Positions 53,231-63,302 are shown, numbered from the stretch's first letter. The stretch: DNA of 64,000 bases from Gallaecimonas pentaromativorans (GCF_003751625.1 NZ_RJUL01000004.1:1-64000); one strand, 5' to 3'. Notes: generated by a model from the sequence alone, not told the origin. Program-made: numbers and translations.

Positions 53231-54304
53231 ATGAACAACGTATTCAATTTTTGCGCAGGTCCCGCCATGCTTCCGCCGGCGGTGATGCAACGTGCCCAGA
53301 GCGAGATGATTGACTGGCAGGGCCGCGGCGTGTCGGTGATGGAAGTGTCCCATCGCGACAAGCCCTTTATGGCGGTTGCGGCCAAGGCCGAAGCCGACCT
53401 TCGGGAATTGATGGCCATTCCTAACAACTACAAAGTGTTGTTCCTGGCCGGCGGCGGCCGCAGCCAGTTCACCGCCGTGCCCTTGAACCTGTTAAAGGAA
53501 GGCGAACAGGCCGACTACCTCATTACCGGCCAATGGTCCAAAGCTGCTTATGAGGAGGCCAAGCGCTTTCGCGACGTGGCCATCGCTGGCGAAATCGATA
53601 TGAGCCAAAAGCCCATCTCGCTGCCCACTGATATCAAGGTACGTGACGGGGCCAAGTACCTGCACTATTGCCCCAACGAAACCGTCGATGGCATCGAGAT
53701 GTTCGAGGAACCCAATGTAGCGGTGCCGCTGGTGGCGGATATGTCCTCTTGCATCCTGTCGCGCCAGATTGATGTGTCCAAGTACGGCCTCATTTATGCC
53801 GGTGCCCAAAAGAACATCGGCCCCTCTGGGCTGGTGGTGGTGATCGTCCGTGACGATCTGCTTCGTGACGACCTGGTGGTGCCCTGTATCTGGGATTACA
53901 CCAAGCAAGCCGAGCAGGGCTCCATGCTCAACACCCCGCCGACTTATTCCTGGTACCTGGCCGGGTTGGTGTTCGAATGGCTCAAAGAGGTGGGGGGCGT
54001 TGCCGCCATGGAAGCGCATAACGCTGCCAAGGCTGAGCTGCTGTACGGCGCTATCGATAGCATTGGGCTGTATCAAAACCTGGTGGCCCCGAGCTGCCGC
54101 TCACGGATGAACGTGGTGTGGCAACTTAAAGATGAAAGCCTCAACGAGGCCTTCCTTGCCGAAGCCGAAGCCCTGGGGCTGATGGCCCTTAAAGGCCACC
54201 GGTTTGTGGGCGGTATGCGCGCCTCCATGTATAACGCCATGCCGCTGGAAGGTACCCAGGCCTTGGTGACCTTCATGGCGGACTTTGCCAAGCGCCATGG
54301 CTGA
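53231..54304 (+). CDS. serC: phosphoserine aminotransferase
   Basis: A 357-aa PLP enzyme making phosphoserine (and the pyridoxine precursor 4-phosphohydroxythreonine). [11 protein letters not shown] at the start, [18 protein letters not shown], and [19 protein letters not shown] with the PLP-binding lysine are conserved. It overlaps the chorismate mutase gene by 8 bases. This serC to aroA block is common in gammaproteobacteria. Confidence 0.95.
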   Translation: MNNVFNFCAGPAMLPPAVMQRAQSEMIDWQGRGVSVMEVSHRDKPFMAVAAKAEADLRELMAIPNNYKVLFLAGGGRSQFTAVPLNLLKEGEQADYLITGQWSKAAYEEAKRFRDVAIAGEIDMSQKPISLPTDIKVRDGAKYLHYCPNETVDGIEMFEEPNVAVPLVADMSSCILSRQIDVSKYGLIYAGAQKNIGPSGLVVVIVRDDLLRDDLVVPCIWDYTKQAEQGSMLNTPPTYSWYLAGLVFEWLKEVGGVAAMEAHNAAKAELLYGAIDSIGLYQNLVAPSCRSRMNVVWQLKDESLNEAFLAEAEALGLMALKGHRFVGGMRASMYNAMPLEGTQALVTFMADFAKRHG

Positions 54305-54875
54305 TCTCAGCGCCCTGCGCCAGCAGATAGAGGAGATAGACAATCGCTTGCTGGCTCTGCTCAGCCAGCGGTTGCTGGTGGCCGACGAGCTTGGCGAACT
54401 TAAAGGGGGCAGGGTGTTTGACCCTGCCCGCGAGTTTGCCCTGGTCGAGCAGCACGTGGAGAGCTTTACCGAGCTGCCGGCGCCGCTGGTGCGCCAGTTT
54501 AGCCGCGACCTCATCTCCCTATGCCGGGCCCGCCAGGGGCCGTTTCGCATTGCCAGCCTGCAACCGCCGCTGGTGCATGCGCTGCTTGGCCGCTATACCC
54601 AAACCCTGCCAAGCGATGCTCCCTTCGAGGCGGTGTTCGAAGGGCAGGCACAAGGGGTATTGTGGCTCGGCGACCTGCCAGACTCCCTGGCCGGGTTGCT
54701 ACCTGCTGCCACTTTCGCTTATGAGGGGCAGCAGGGCTTTTTGCTGACCGCCCAAGGCGCCACCGGTGGTGCCTGGCAACTGAGTGACAAGGCACCCGGC
54801 CAAGGCGTGGGTGCCAGATGGTTTTTGATTTCCGGGCATCAGTTTGATGCCTGGCCCTTACTCTCGGAAGATTGA
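54297..54875 (+). CDS. chorismate mutase domain protein, shortened PheA-like
   Basis: A 192-aa protein whose first ~85 residues form an AroQ-class chorismate mutase: [22 protein letters not shown] and the [13 protein letters not shown] segment keep the substrate-binding arginines and glutamate of the E. coli P-protein domain. The remaining ~105 residues lack the TxxF/prephenate dehydratase and ACT motifs. It lies between serC and aroA, where full pheA-type genes are found in some relatives. It probably makes prephenate only. The start ATG 54297 lies within serC. Confidence 0.8.
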   Translation: MADLSALRQQIEEIDNRLLALLSQRLLVADELGELKGGRVFDPAREFALVEQHVESFTELPAPLVRQFSRDLISLCRARQGPFRIASLQPPLVHALLGRYTQTLPSDAPFEAVFEGQAQGVLWLGDLPDSLAGLLPAATFAYEGQQGFLLTAQGATGGAWQLSDKAPGQGVGARWFLISGHQFDAWPLLSED

Positions 54876-54876
54876 T

Positions 54877-56148
54877 ATGGAATTACTGACACTGGCCGCC
54901 GGCGGTACTGTTGCCGGAACCTTGTCTATGCCTGGTTCAAAATCCCTGTCCAACCGGGCATTGCTGCTGAGCGCCTTCTGCGCGGCGCCCACCGCCTTGA
55001 GTAACGTGCTGGACGCTGACGACATCCGCCATATGCGCGGCGCCTTCAAGGCGTTGGGGGTGGCGGTGGCCGAGCAGGGCGAAAGTCTTGTCGTTCAGGG
55101 CCCCTGGCAGCCCGGCACGCCGGCCGAGCCGATTTTCCTCGGTAATGCCGGCACCGCCATGCGCCCCTTGACCGCTGCCCTGGCTCTTACCCCTGGCACC
55201 TTTGAACTGGTGGGCGAGCCGCGCATGTATGAGCGGCCCATCGGCGATCTGGTGGACGCCCTTCGGCAACTGGGCGCCGACATCGGCTATTTGGGTGAAG
55301 ATGGCTACCCACCCCTTAAAATCAACGGTAAGAAACTGGCCGGCGGCACCCTGAGCGTTAAAGGGGATCTGTCCAGCCAGTTCCTGTCAGCGCTGCTCAT
55401 GGCCGCGCCTCTGTGTGAAGGGGACGTCACCATCAAGGTGGATGGTGAGCTGGTCTCCAAACCCTATGTGGAACTGACCCTGGGGCTGATGGCTATTTTC
55501 GGCGTCACCGCCGAGCGCCCCGACGACCAGACCTTTGTCATCAAGGGGGCCTGCCAGTACCAAAGCCCCGGTAATTACTATGTGGAAGGGGACGCGTCTT
55601 CCGCCTCCTATTTTGCCGCTGCCGGCGCCATTGGTGGTGACGTCACCATCAAGGGTCTTTTCAAAGGCATGCTGCAAGGTGATGTGGATTTTGTCGACGC
55701 CCTCGAGCAAATGGGCGCCAAGGTCCAGTGGGGCGAACATCAGGTGCGGGTGCAAAAAGGCGAGCTCAAAGGCATTGATATCGATGCCAACGCCATTCCC
55801 GATGCGGCCATGACCCTGGCCACCACAGCGCTTTTTGCCGAGGGGCAGACCGTTATTCGCAACATCTACAATTGGCGCCTTAAAGAAACCGACCGGCTGC
55901 ACGCCATGGCGACGGAGCTGAAAAAGGTGGGCGCCGAGGTGGAAGAAGGGCAGGACTTTATCAAGGTCAGCCGCGGCAAAGCCATCCGTTATGCCGAGAT
56001 TGATACCTATAACGATCACCGCATGGCCATGTGTTTTGCCTTGCTGGCTCTTGGCAACAGCACCATGGGGATTCGCGATCCCAAGTGCACCGCCAAGACC
56101 TTTCCGGATTTCTTTGCGCGTTTTGCGGCAATCCGTAAAGGTATTTGA
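54877..56148 (+). CDS. aroA: 3-phosphoshikimate 1-carboxyvinyltransferase (EPSP synthase)
   Basis: A 423-aa enzyme of the shikimate pathway. [17 protein letters not shown] binds shikimate-3-phosphate, and [17 protein letters not shown] is the PEP-site loop with G-N-A-G-T-A-M-R-P, i.e. the class I glyphosate-sensitive type by sequence. [15 protein letters not shown] and [13 protein letters not shown] are also present. It starts one base after the chorismate mutase stop, so the two are co-transcribed. Confidence 0.96.
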   Translation: MELLTLAAGGTVAGTLSMPGSKSLSNRALLLSAFCAAPTALSNVLDADDIRHMRGAFKALGVAVAEQGESLVVQGPWQPGTPAEPIFLGNAGTAMRPLTAALALTPGTFELVGEPRMYERPIGDLVDALRQLGADIGYLGEDGYPPLKINGKKLAGGTLSVKGDLSSQFLSALLMAAPLCEGDVTIKVDGELVSKPYVELTLGLMAIFGVTAERPDDQTFVIKGACQYQSPGNYYVEGDASSASYFAAAGAIGGDVTIKGLFKGMLQGDVDFVDALEQMGAKVQWGEHQVRVQKGELKGIDIDANAIPDAAMTLATTALFAEGQTVIRNIYNWRLKETDRLHAMATELKKVGAEVEEGQDFIKVSRGKAIRYAEIDTYNDHRMAMCFALLALGNSTMGIRDPKCTAKTFPDFFARFAAIRKGI

Positions 56149-56161
56149 AAGACTTTTGCCC

Positions 56162-56167
56162 TATAAT
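56162..56167 (+). promoter_or_regulatory. -10 box candidate upstream of cmk
   Basis: A perfect TATAAT at 56162-56167 lies 54 bases before the cmk start. No good -35 at 16-18 bp; TTGAAA at 56145 is too close. It may allow separate expression of cmk-rpsA from aroA. Confidence 0.4.
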
Positions 56168-56220
56168 GCGCGCCCGACGCCTGCAGGCTTTAGCCTGTAT
56201 CCGTAGAAATGGAGGATTTT

Positions 56221-56910
56221 ATGGCTGAACTGGTACCCGTCGTTACCGTAGACGGACCAAGCGGCGTAGGCAAAGGCACCCTGTGCCAATTGCTGGCGGA
56301 CAGGCTCGGTTGGCACTTCCTTGACTCCGGTGCCATCTACCGGGTGCTGGCCCTGGCGGCGCTGCATCATCAGTGCCCCTTGGAAGACGAGGAAGCCCTG
56401 GTGCCGCTGGCCGCGCACTTGGACGTGCAGTTTGAGCCAGCAGCCGAAGGGGTGAAGGTCATCCTCGAAGGCGAGGATGTCACCAAAGCCATTCGTACCC
56501 AGGAAGTGGCCGGTACTGCCTCGCAAGTGGCGGCCTTCCCACGGGTGCGCGAAGCACTGCTGCGCCGTCAGCGGGCCTTTCAGAAGGCGCCTGGCCTGGT
56601 GGCCGACGGCCGGGACATGGGCACGGTGGTCTTTAAAACGGCCCCGGTGAAACTGTTTCTGACCGCCAGCGCCGAAGTCCGCGCCGAGCGCCGATACCAG
56701 CAGTTGCTGGCCTCAGGGCAGGATGCTAAAATCGAACGTCTTTTAACCGAGATCCGTGAGCGTGACGAACGCGATGCCAATCGCGCCGTGGCGCCACTGA
56801 AGCCAGCGGAGGATGCTCTGGTCATTGATACCAGCCATCTTTCTATCGAGCAGGTGCTCGATGCCGCTTGGCAGGCGGTCTGTGCCAAGATACCGGCACT
56901 GGCCAATTAA
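56221..56910 (+). CDS. cmk: cytidylate kinase
   Basis: A 229-aa NMP kinase phosphorylating CMP and d[22 protein letters not shown] is the P-loop (residues ~8-26), [14 protein letters not shown] the CMP-binding part, and [24 protein letters not shown] the conserved core. GGAGG lies 7 bases before ATG 56221. cmk precedes rpsA, as in E. coli. Confidence 0.95.
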   Translation: MAELVPVVTVDGPSGVGKGTLCQLLADRLGWHFLDSGAIYRVLALAALHHQCPLEDEEALVPLAAHLDVQFEPAAEGVKVILEGEDVTKAIRTQEVAGTASQVAAFPRVREALLRRQRAFQKAPGLVADGRDMGTVVFKTAPVKLFLTASAEVRAERRYQQLLASGQDAKIERLLTEIRERDERDANRAVAPLKPAEDALVIDTSHLSIEQVLDAAWQAVCAKIPALAN

Positions 56911-56939
56911 GAACCCTTCTGCGCCAAGGAACGGTGTAG

Positions 56940-57000
56940 AACACATGAACAACCCCATGTCGGATGGATGCCACATGGTTTGTTAAATAAGCAGACACAC
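56940..57000 (+). promoter_or_regulatory. rpsA leader with hairpin and no Shine-Dalgarno
   Basis: CCATGT (56953-56958) can pair with ACATGG (56971-56976). The ~20 bases before the rpsA ATG (TTAAATAAGCAGACACAC) hold no Shine-Dalgarno sequence. In E. coli the rpsA leader also lacks an SD, folds into hairpins and is autoregulated by S1. The same control is likely here. Confidence 0.55.
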
Positions 57001-58674
57001 ATGACTGAATCATTTGCTCAACTGTTCGAAGAAAGCTTGAAAGAGATCGAAACCCGCCCGGGTTCCATCGTTAAAGGTACTGTTGTTCGCGTTCAAAAGG
57101 ACATCGTACTGGTCGACGCTGGTCTGAAATCTGAGTCCGCTATTCCTGCCGAACAGTTCAAAGATGCCAACGGCGAAATCACCGTAGCTGTAGGTGACGT
57201 TGTTGACGTCGCGCTGGACACCGTAGAAGACGGCTTCGGCGAGACCATCCTGTCTCGTGAGAAAGCCAAACGCTACGAAGCCTGGCTGGTTCTCGAGAAA
57301 GCTTACGAAGAAAACGCCACTGTTATCGGTATCATCAACGGTAAAGTTAAAGGCGGTTTCACTGTCGATCTGGACGGCATCCGTGCCTTCCTGCCTGGTT
57401 CTCTGGTTGACGTTCGTCCTATCCGTGACACTGCTCACCTGGAAAACAAAGACCTGGAATTCAAGGTCATCAAGCTGGACCAGAAGCGCAACAACGTTGT
57501 TGTTTCCCGTCGCGCTGTGATCGAATCTGAGAACAACGTTGAGCGTGAGCAACTGCTGCAAAACCTGCAAGAAGGTATGGAAGTCAAAGGTATCGTTAAG
57601 AACCTGACTGACTACGGTGCCTTCGTTGACCTGGGTGGCGTTGACGGCCTGCTGCACATCACCGACATGGCTTGGAAGCGCGTTAAGCATCCTTCCGAGA
57701 TCGTCAATGTTGGCGATGAAATCACCGTCAAGGTACTGAAGTTCGACCGTGAGCGTACCCGTGTATCTCTGGGCCTGAAGCAACTGGGCGCCGATCCGTG
57801 GGTTTCCATCGCCGAGCGTTACCCTGAAGGTCACAAGCTCAAAGGCCGCGTGACCAACCTGACCGACTACGGCTGCTTCGTTGAAATCGAAGAAGGCGTT
57901 GAAGGCCTGGTACACGTTTCCGAAATGGACTGGACCAACAAAAACATCCACCCCTCCAAGGTTGTTAACCTGGGCGACGAAGTGGAAGTTATGGTTCTGG
58001 ACATCGACGAAGAGCGTCGTCGCATCTCCCTGGGTCTCAAGCAGTGCAAACTCAACCCCTGGGAAGAGTTCGCTGGCCGCTTCAACAAGGGCGACCAAGT
58101 CTCCGGTAAGATCAAGTCCATTACTGACTTCGGTATCTTCATCGGTCTGGACGGCGGCATCGACGGTCTGGTTCACCTGTCCGACATTTCCTGGAACGCT
58201 ACCGGTGAAGAAGCCGTACGTGAGTACAAAAAAGGCGAAGAAATCACCGCAGTTGTTCTGCAAGTGGATGCCGAGCGCGAGCGCATCAGCCTGGGCGTGA
58301 AGCAACTGGAAGCCGATCCTTTCAACAACTACCTGAACGATAAGAAGAAAGGTGCTATCGTTAACGGTACCGTGATCGCTGTAGACGCCAAAGGTGCTAC
58401 CATCGATCTGGGTGAAGGTGTTGAGGGCTACCTGCGTGCCTCCGATATTTCTCGTGAGCGCATCGAAGACGCTTCCACCGTGCTGAAAGCCGGCGAAGAA
58501 GTTGAAGCCAAGTTCATGGGTGTTGATCGTAAAAACCGCACCATCTCCCTGTCCATCCGCGCTAAGGATGAAGCAGACGAGCGTGATGCCATCGATCACC
58601 TGAACAACCAGGACGACGTGGTTATTCCTAACGCCATGGCTGAAGCTTTCAAAGCTGCTAAGAGCGAAGACTAA
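57001..58674 (+). CDS. rpsA: 30S ribosomal protein S1
   Basis: A 557-aa RNA-binding ribosomal protein that brings mRNA to the 30S subunit. Six S1 repeats are visible, e.g. [29 protein letters not shown] and [30 protein letters not shown], with the first two being the ribosome-binding type. Codon use is strongly biased (many CGT, GGT, CTG), as for highly expressed genes. The start [13 protein letters not shown] at 57001 is the family start despite the missing SD. Confidence 0.97.
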   Translation: MTESFAQLFEESLKEIETRPGSIVKGTVVRVQKDIVLVDAGLKSESAIPAEQFKDANGEITVAVGDVVDVALDTVEDGFGETILSREKAKRYEAWLVLEKAYEENATVIGIINGKVKGGFTVDLDGIRAFLPGSLVDVRPIRDTAHLENKDLEFKVIKLDQKRNNVVVSRRAVIESENNVEREQLLQNLQEGMEVKGIVKNLTDYGAFVDLGGVDGLLHITDMAWKRVKHPSEIVNVGDEITVKVLKFDRERTRVSLGLKQLGADPWVSIAERYPEGHKLKGRVTNLTDYGCFVEIEEGVEGLVHVSEMDWTNKNIHPSKVVNLGDEVEVMVLDIDEERRRISLGLKQCKLNPWEEFAGRFNKGDQVSGKIKSITDFGIFIGLDGGIDGLVHLSDISWNATGEEAVREYKKGEEITAVVLQVDAERERISLGVKQLEADPFNNYLNDKKKGAIVNGTVIAVDAKGATIDLGEGVEGYLRASDISRERIEDASTVLKAGEEVEAKFMGVDRKNRTISLSIRAKDEADERDAIDHLNNQDDVVIPNAMAEAFKAAKSED

Positions 58675-58680
58675 TCAGGC

Positions 58681-58707
58681 GGGTGGGGTTTTGGCCCCAC
58701 CCTCTTT
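58681..58707 (+). terminator. hairpin between rpsA and ihfB
   Basis: GGGTGGGG TTTT GGCCCCACCC followed by TCTTT. The T-run is short, so it may be a partial terminator that lowers ihfB expression relative to rpsA. Confidence 0.55.
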
Positions 58708-58724
58708 GGCGCCGAGGAAACCTT

Positions 58725-59015
58725 ATGACCAAATCAGAACTCATCGAGAGTTTGACCGCCAAGTACACCGACCTGCCCGCGCGGGATCTGGAACTGGCAG
58801 TTAAAGAAATTCTGGAACAGATGGCCAACACCCTGGAAGCAGGGGAGCGCATCGAGATCCGGGGATTTGGCAGTTTTTCCCTGCATTACCGGGCACCGCG
58901 GGTTGGGCGTAATCCCAAGACCGGGGATTCGGTGGAGCTGCCTGCCAAGCAGGTACCCCACTTCAAGCCGGGTAAGGAACTGCGGGAAAGGGTCAATCTG
59001 AGCGCTGGTTCCTGA
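58725..59015 (+). CDS. ihfB: integration host factor subunit beta
   Basis: A 96-aa DNA-bending protein that pairs with Ihf[51 protein letters not shown] is the DNA-binding arm and body, including the intercalating proline in N-P-K-T-G. ATG 58725 with GAGGAAA before it. It follows rpsA, as in E. coli. Confidence 0.95.
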   Translation: MTKSELIESLTAKYTDLPARDLELAVKEILEQMANTLEAGERIEIRGFGSFSLHYRAPRVGRNPKTGDSVELPAKQVPHFKPGKELRERVNLSAGS

Positions 59016-59027
59016 TCAGTATTTAAG

Positions 59028-59058
59028 AAAAAAAGGCATGCGAGAGCATGCCTTTTTT
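59028..59058 (+). terminator. rho-independent terminator of ihfB
   Basis: AAAAAAGGCATGC GAGA GCATGCCTTTTTT. Confidence 0.88.
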
Positions 59059-59119
59059 GTGTCTGAGGCCGCTTTTAGGCAATAATAGCGGCGTTCGATT
59101 TTGGCCCACAGGAGGTGCG

Positions 59120-59377
59120 GTGCTAACCCTCATCAAATGGCTTGTTGCCGTCGTTATCTTTATCCTGGCTCTGGCTGTTGGTGCCGAAAATGCCCAACCT
59201 GTTGCCGTTAACTATCTGGTTGCCCAGAAAACCTTCTCTTTGGGGCAGTGGCTGGGGATCGCCTTTGCTTTTGGTGCCTTACTGGCTTTTATTGTGCTTG
59301 GCAGCCTGTGCTGGGTACAAAAGCGCAGAATCGCCCTCCTGCAGCGCAAGTTGAGCGCCAAACAAAAAGACGCCTGA
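59120..59377 (+). CDS. lapA: LPS assembly protein A (DUF1049)
   Basis: An 85-aa inner-membrane protein with two spans (~residues 5-22 and 42-65) and a basic C-terminal tail, matching LapA/YciS. It works with LapB in control of LPS synthesis. The start is GTG 59120: GGAGG lies 4 bases before it and the hydrophobic N-terminus begins there. It is followed by lapB after 3 bases. Confidence 0.88.
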   Translation: MLTLIKWLVAVVIFILALAVGAENAQPVAVNYLVAQKTFSLGQWLGIAFAFGALLAFIVLGSLCWVQKRRIALLQRKLSAKQKDA

Positions 59378-59380
59378 TTT

Positions 59381-60550
59381 ATGGTTGAACTTCTGTTCCT
59401 GCTTTTGCCCATTGCGGCCGGTTACGGCTGGTACATGGGCCGTCGCAGTGTGCGCCAGGAACGGGAGGTTCACCGTAACCGACTCTCTCAGCGTTACTTC
59501 AAGGGCCTTAATTTCCTGCTCTCCGACCAGCCCGACAAAGCGGTGGACTTGTTCATCGACATGCTGGCGGTAGACTCCCAGACCCTCGAAACCCATATGG
59601 CACTGGGTAACCTTTTTCGCCGCCGTGGTGAAGTCGACCGGGCCATTCGCATTCACCAGAACCTAGTGGCTCGCCCCTCTATCGGAGAGGAAGACCGGCG
59701 TCTTGCCATGCTGGAGCTTGGCCAGGACTTCATGGTGGCCGGGCTCTATGACCGGGCCGAGAATATCTTTGATGAACTCAAGGACGACCCTGAGCATAGC
59801 CAACAGGCCCAAGAGCAATTGCTGGCCATCTATCAGCACACCAAGGACTGGCACCAAGCCATCAAGGTGGCCAAGCGCATGGGTAAAGACAGGCCCATGG
59901 CCATTACCCGCGCCCTGAGTCACTTCTACTGCCAGTTAGCCGGGCTTGCCCTTGATAAGGGCAATAGTCGTGAAGCCCTCAAGGAATACAAGAAAGCCTT
60001 GGATGTGGACAGCGGCTGCACCCGTGCTCGTGAAGGCCTTGCCAAGCTCTACCGCGACGGCGGGCAACTCGAAGAGGCGCTCGCGGTATTGGTGCCGGTG
60101 ATCAGTACTGACCCTGATAACAGCTCCGAAGTGTTGCCTGTCATAGCTGACCTTTTTAGCCGCCTGGGTGACAGCGAAGGCTACTACAACTTTCTTGCCA
60201 AAGCCGTCAGCCAGGACAGCGGCGTTTCGGTAGTGCTGGCTTACGCCGACCTCACGCAAGCGCAAGCCGGTATTGGCAGCGCCGAAGCACTGCTGCTTGA
60301 TGAGCTAAAACGCCACCCCACTCTCAAAGGCTTTCGCCGCCTTATTCAGTATCAGCGCGAGAAGGTCGCCGAGCCTTCAGCCAAGGAGAGTCTCAACCTG
60401 CTGGCCGAGCTGGTTGAGCAACAGATCCGTATTCGCCCCACTTATCGCTGTCGCCACTGCGGTTTTAGCGCCAACAAGCGCTACTGGCTCTGTCCATCTT
60501 GCCAGCAGTGGGGGCAAATCAAACCCATCCGTGGCCTGGATGGTGACTAA
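59381..60550 (+). CDS. lapB: LPS assembly protein B
   Basis: A 389-aa LapB/YciM protein. One N-terminal anchor (LLFLLLPIAAGYGWYMGRRS), about nine TPR-like repeats (~residues 35-330) and a C-terminal rubredoxin-type metal site YRCRHCGF...LCPSCQQWG (two CxxC). In E. coli, LapB presents LpxC to FtsH and so sets the LPS level. It stands between lapA and pyrF, as in E. coli. Confidence 0.95.
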   Translation: MVELLFLLLPIAAGYGWYMGRRSVRQEREVHRNRLSQRYFKGLNFLLSDQPDKAVDLFIDMLAVDSQTLETHMALGNLFRRRGEVDRAIRIHQNLVARPSIGEEDRRLAMLELGQDFMVAGLYDRAENIFDELKDDPEHSQQAQEQLLAIYQHTKDWHQAIKVAKRMGKDRPMAITRALSHFYCQLAGLALDKGNSREALKEYKKALDVDSGCTRAREGLAKLYRDGGQLEEALAVLVPVISTDPDNSSEVLPVIADLFSRLGDSEGYYNFLAKAVSQDSGVSVVLAYADLTQAQAGIGSAEALLLDELKRHPTLKGFRRLIQYQREKVAEPSAKESLNLLAELVEQQIRIRPTYRCRHCGFSANKRYWLCPSCQQWGQIKPIRGLDGD

Positions 60551-60559
60551 GGAGAACCC

Positions 60560-61261
60560 ATGCCAAATAAGCCTGTCGTCGTTGCGCTGGATTTTGATGA
60601 CAAAGCCAAAGCCCTGGCGCTGGTTGACCAGCTCGACCCGCAACAGTGCCGCCTGAAAGTCGGCAAGGAAATGTTTACCCTCTTTGGCCCCGATTGGGTG
60701 AAAACCCTGGTCGATAAAGGGTTCGATGTTTTTCTCGACCTTAAATTTCACGACATTCCCAATACCGTGGCCAAAGCCGTGGCCGCAGCGGCGGAGCTGG
60801 GCGTGTGGATGGTCAACGTCCACGCCAGTGGTGGCCGCCGGATGATGGAAGCGGCCAAAGCGGCCTTGGCACCTTATGGCGATAAAGCGCCGCTGCTGAT
60901 TGCGGTTACGGTGCTGACCTCCATGACCGATGAAGAGCTTCAGGAGCTTGGCGTCAGCGCTACGAGCGCCGAAGAGCAGGTTTTGCTCCTGGCTTCTTTG
61001 ACCCAGGCTGCCGGCCTTGACGGTGTGGTGTGCTCGGCCAAGGAAGCTCCGCAACTTAAAGCGACCCTTGGCCAGGACTTTAAACTGGTAACCCCGGGGA
61101 TCCGCCCGGCTGGCAGCGACGCTGGCGACCAGCGCCGGGTACTGACTCCGAAAGAGGCTTTGGCGGCCGGTTCGGATTACCTGGTTATTGGCCGGCCTAT
61201 TACCCAGGCAGACGACCCCATGGCGGTGCTTGGCGCCATTAATGACAGCCTGAAAAACTGA
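60560..61261 (+). CDS. pyrF: orotidine 5'-phosphate decarboxylase
   Basis: A 233-aa TIM-barrel enzyme making [38 protein letters not shown] (catalytic D-K-x-x-D) and [20 protein letters not shown] (phosphate loop) are intact. AAGGAG precedes ATG. It is third in lapA-lapB-pyrF. Confidence 0.96.
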   Translation: MPNKPVVVALDFDDKAKALALVDQLDPQQCRLKVGKEMFTLFGPDWVKTLVDKGFDVFLDLKFHDIPNTVAKAVAAAAELGVWMVNVHASGGRRMMEAAKAALAPYGDKAPLLIAVTVLTSMTDEELQELGVSATSAEEQVLLLASLTQAAGLDGVVCSAKEAPQLKATLGQDFKLVTPGIRPAGSDAGDQRRVLTPKEALAAGSDYLVIGRPITQADDPMAVLGAINDSLKN

Positions 61262-61321
61262 CTATACTTACCTCTGAGCTAAGGAAGTGCTCATCTGGGA
61301 CAACCAAGGTAAGGACAACCT

Positions 61322-61636
61322 ATGAAACGGACTTTGCAATTGCTGTTACTGGCGGCCAGTGTACTGGCCTGCAATGTGGCTTTGGCGGTAGACGTCGATA
61401 AGACGACAACTGACCAAGGGGTTGTGCAAGAGACTGCTGAAGCCATTGATATCAATTCTGCCTCGGCAGAGGAAATCGCCCACACACTCAAGGGCGTCGG
61501 AGCGAAAAAGGCAGCGCTTATTGTTGAATACAGAGAGGCCCATGGCCCTTTTACCAGCCTTGAAGACCTCAAGAAGGTAAAAGGTCTTGGAGAAAAGCTT
61601 CTCAGCGCGAACGCCGATAAAATTCGCTTTAAATAA
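61322..61636 (+). CDS. ComEA-family helix-hairpin-helix protein
   Basis: A 104-aa exported protein. The signal peptide is MKRTLQLLLLAASVLACNVALA, then an acidic spacer, then tandem HhH motifs IDINSASAEEIAHTLKGVGAKKAALIVEYR and SLEDLKKVKGLGEKLLSANADKI. Single-domain ComEA proteins bind DNA in the periplasm during natural transformation in Vibrio. Whether this organism is competent cannot be judged from this window. Confidence 0.88.
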   Translation: MKRTLQLLLLAASVLACNVALAVDVDKTTTDQGVVQETAEAIDINSASAEEIAHTLKGVGAKKAALIVEYREAHGPFTSLEDLKKVKGLGEKLLSANADKIRFK

Positions 61637-61637
61637 C

Positions 61638-61663
61638 AAGGGGCCGTCAGGCCCCTTTTCTTT
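61638..61663. terminator. rho-independent terminator
   Basis: AAGGGGCC GTCA GGCCCCTT, followed by TTCTTTT. Shared by the convergent ComEA and rhombosortase genes; it overlaps the rhombosortase stop. Confidence 0.8.
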
Positions 61664-62249
61664 TGCGCCAAACAATACTAACCAGCCACCAGGGTAGCAC
61701 CGCCATGGCCCCGAACAAGTGGGCATCGGTTGCCACCGGCGCGCCGATAAGGGCGATGGTTTCAGCTGCGGCGCCATGCCACTGCTCCCAGCCTATCTTG
61801 GCTATCACTCCGATGATGATAAGCCAGCCGGTTTTCTCGCCTCGGCGAATGTCTTCCAGTGCGCCCATCAGCAATAGGCCATGCAAAATACCCGAAAGCC
61901 CAACGTACCATTGAAGGGCAGGGCAGAAGGCCAGTAACCCAAGGCTGCTGGCCACACTCAGGTAACCCAAGCGGCCCCACCAACCCCAAAAGCGGTAATA
62001 GCGGCCATGGAGCCAGCCAATAACCAGGGTGCCAGCACTGTTCATGGCCAGATGCCAGCCATTGGTATGCAGCAAATGGCCGGTGACGAGCCGCCAAAGC
62101 TGGCCGTCGAGGATGGCTTGGCGTTGGTACATCAATTGCTGGTGCAGATCGGCCGGCAGCAGCATCAACAGGCTGGCCAACAGGATCAGGCTGAAAGCTC
62201 CGACCAGATGTGGCATCAATGGCAAACTCTTTTTAGAATGGGCCTCCAT
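61647..62249 (-). CDS. rrtA: rhombosortase (rhomboid-type protease)
   Basis: A 200-aa rhomboid-fold inner-membrane protein with six spans. The active-site serine is in VGLSGILHGLL (GxSG), the histidine in ATDAHLFGAM, and TGHLLHTNGWHLAMNSAG is the family's first motif. Its small size fits rhombosortases, which cut the GlyGly-CTERM tail of type II-secreted surface proteins. No GlyGly-CTERM protein is encoded in this window. An internal start at MPHLVGAF is possible. Confidence 0.85.
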   Translation of the reverse strand: MEAHSKKSLPLMPHLVGAFSLILLASLLMLLPADLHQQLMYQRQAILDGQLWRLVTGHLLHTNGWHLAMNSAGTLVIGWLHGRYYRFWGWWGRLGYLSVASSLGLLAFCPALQWYVGLSGILHGLLLMGALEDIRRGEKTGWLIIIGVIAKIGWEQWHGAAAETIALIGAPVATDAHLFGAMAVLPWWLVSIVWRKRKGA

Positions 62250-62263
62250 CCTAAGGGGGAGTC

Positions 62264-62830
62264 ATGGCCCGAGCAAGTTGCCCAAAGTGCAATCGTTTGA
62301 TAATTCACTGTATTTGTGCGCTGATCCGGCCTTTGGCATGCCGCACCCAGGTAACCCTGGTGCAATATCCCGGCGAGGAAAACCACCCTCTGGGTACCGC
62401 AGCATTGGTGCAAGGCGCGTTGGATTGTGCCTTGCTCCGTACCGACGCGCTGCTCGCGGCGCCAGCCTGGCCGGATGGAACGGCTCTGTTGTTTCCGGGG
62501 GAAGAGGCCAGCAACCTCGCCACCTTAGCTAGTGCGCCGCCCCATCTGGTGGTATTGGATGGCACCTGGCGCAAGGCCCTTCGGCTCTACGAGCAGAGCC
62601 CGGCACTCAAGGCCTTGCCTAAGGTGTGTTTACCCCAAGGGGCAGCGAGCCGCTATCGGCTTCGCAGTACCCGCAAAAAAAGTGCCTTGAGCACGGTAGA
62701 GGCGGTGATGATGGCCCTTGCCATCATCGAACCGGGTATCGATTTATCTCCCCTTGAAGACGGTTTCGAGGGGCTCATTGAGCGGGCAATGACCCGCCTG
62801 CCGGCATCGGTTCGGCAACAATATCTATAA
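62264..62830 (+). CDS. DTW-domain tRNA aminocarboxypropyltransferase
   Basis: A 188-aa protein of the DTW/TapT family, which installs acp3U47 in tRNA using SAM. Cysteines in CPKCNRLIIHCIC form the N-terminal zinc site, and VVLDGTWRKALRLYEQSPALK contains the DTW-type motif as DGTW, followed by S-x-x-R-L-R-S. In E. coli the homologue is YfiP. It is divergent from rrtA and 9 bases before the thioesterase gene. Confidence 0.88.
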   Translation: MARASCPKCNRLIIHCICALIRPLACRTQVTLVQYPGEENHPLGTAALVQGALDCALLRTDALLAAPAWPDGTALLFPGEEASNLATLASAPPHLVVLDGTWRKALRLYEQSPALKALPKVCLPQGAASRYRLRSTRKKSALSTVEAVMMALAIIEPGIDLSPLEDGFEGLIERAMTRLPASVRQQYL

Positions 62831-62839
62831 GGAAATCCC

Positions 62840-63247
62840 ATGGCAGTACACCACACCCTGATCAAGGTTCGCGGCTATCACCTGGACGTCTACCAGCATG
62901 TCAACAATGCCCGCTACCTAGAGTTTCTCGAAGAAGCCCGCTGGGGCTGGCTGGAAGACTCGGGTGAGCTGGCTTGGTTCCAGGCTCACAAGCTGGCCTT
63001 TGTGGTTGTTAACATCAACATTAATTACCGCGCCGCGGCCACCCTTGGCCATACCCTTCGCATCAAAACCCAGCTTGCCGAACTGGGTGAGCGCTCTGGT
63101 GTGGTGCGCCAGGAAATTTATTTTGATGGCTCCGACACCCTGGTAGCGGACGCAGCCATTACCTTTGTGTGTATGGACCAACGCACCGGCAAAGCTGTTG
63201 CCATGGAGGGAGAGCTGGCGACCTTTTTGCAAAAACACCTAGAGTGA
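62840..63247 (+). CDS. acyl-CoA thioesterase, YbgC/FadM-like
   Basis: A 135-aa hotdog-fold thioesterase. RGYHLDVYQHVNNARYLEFLEEARWGWLE is the signature, with the catalytic aspartate in LDVYQHVNN. FVVVNININYRAAATLGHTL and the rest match the FadM/YbgC type. It hydrolyses acyl-CoA in the cytoplasm; chain length cannot be told. AAGGA precedes ATG 62840. Confidence 0.88.
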   Translation: MAVHHTLIKVRGYHLDVYQHVNNARYLEFLEEARWGWLEDSGELAWFQAHKLAFVVVNININYRAAATLGHTLRIKTQLAELGERSGVVRQEIYFDGSDTLVADAAITFVCMDQRTGKAVAMEGELATFLQKHLE

Positions 63248-63302
63248 ATTTGACGAAAACGTTACAATGCGCCCGACCCTACAACAGAGGCCGGAGTGCA
63301 GC

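Noticed and set aside
57010-58599. Leftward 529-codon frame
   Set aside because: Antisense to rpsA; strong codon bias of the ribosomal gene suppresses stops on the other strand.
63250-63268. TTGACG and TACAAT as a promoter for the small ORF
   Set aside because: The two hexamers are only 7 bases apart, so they cannot form one sigma-70 promoter.
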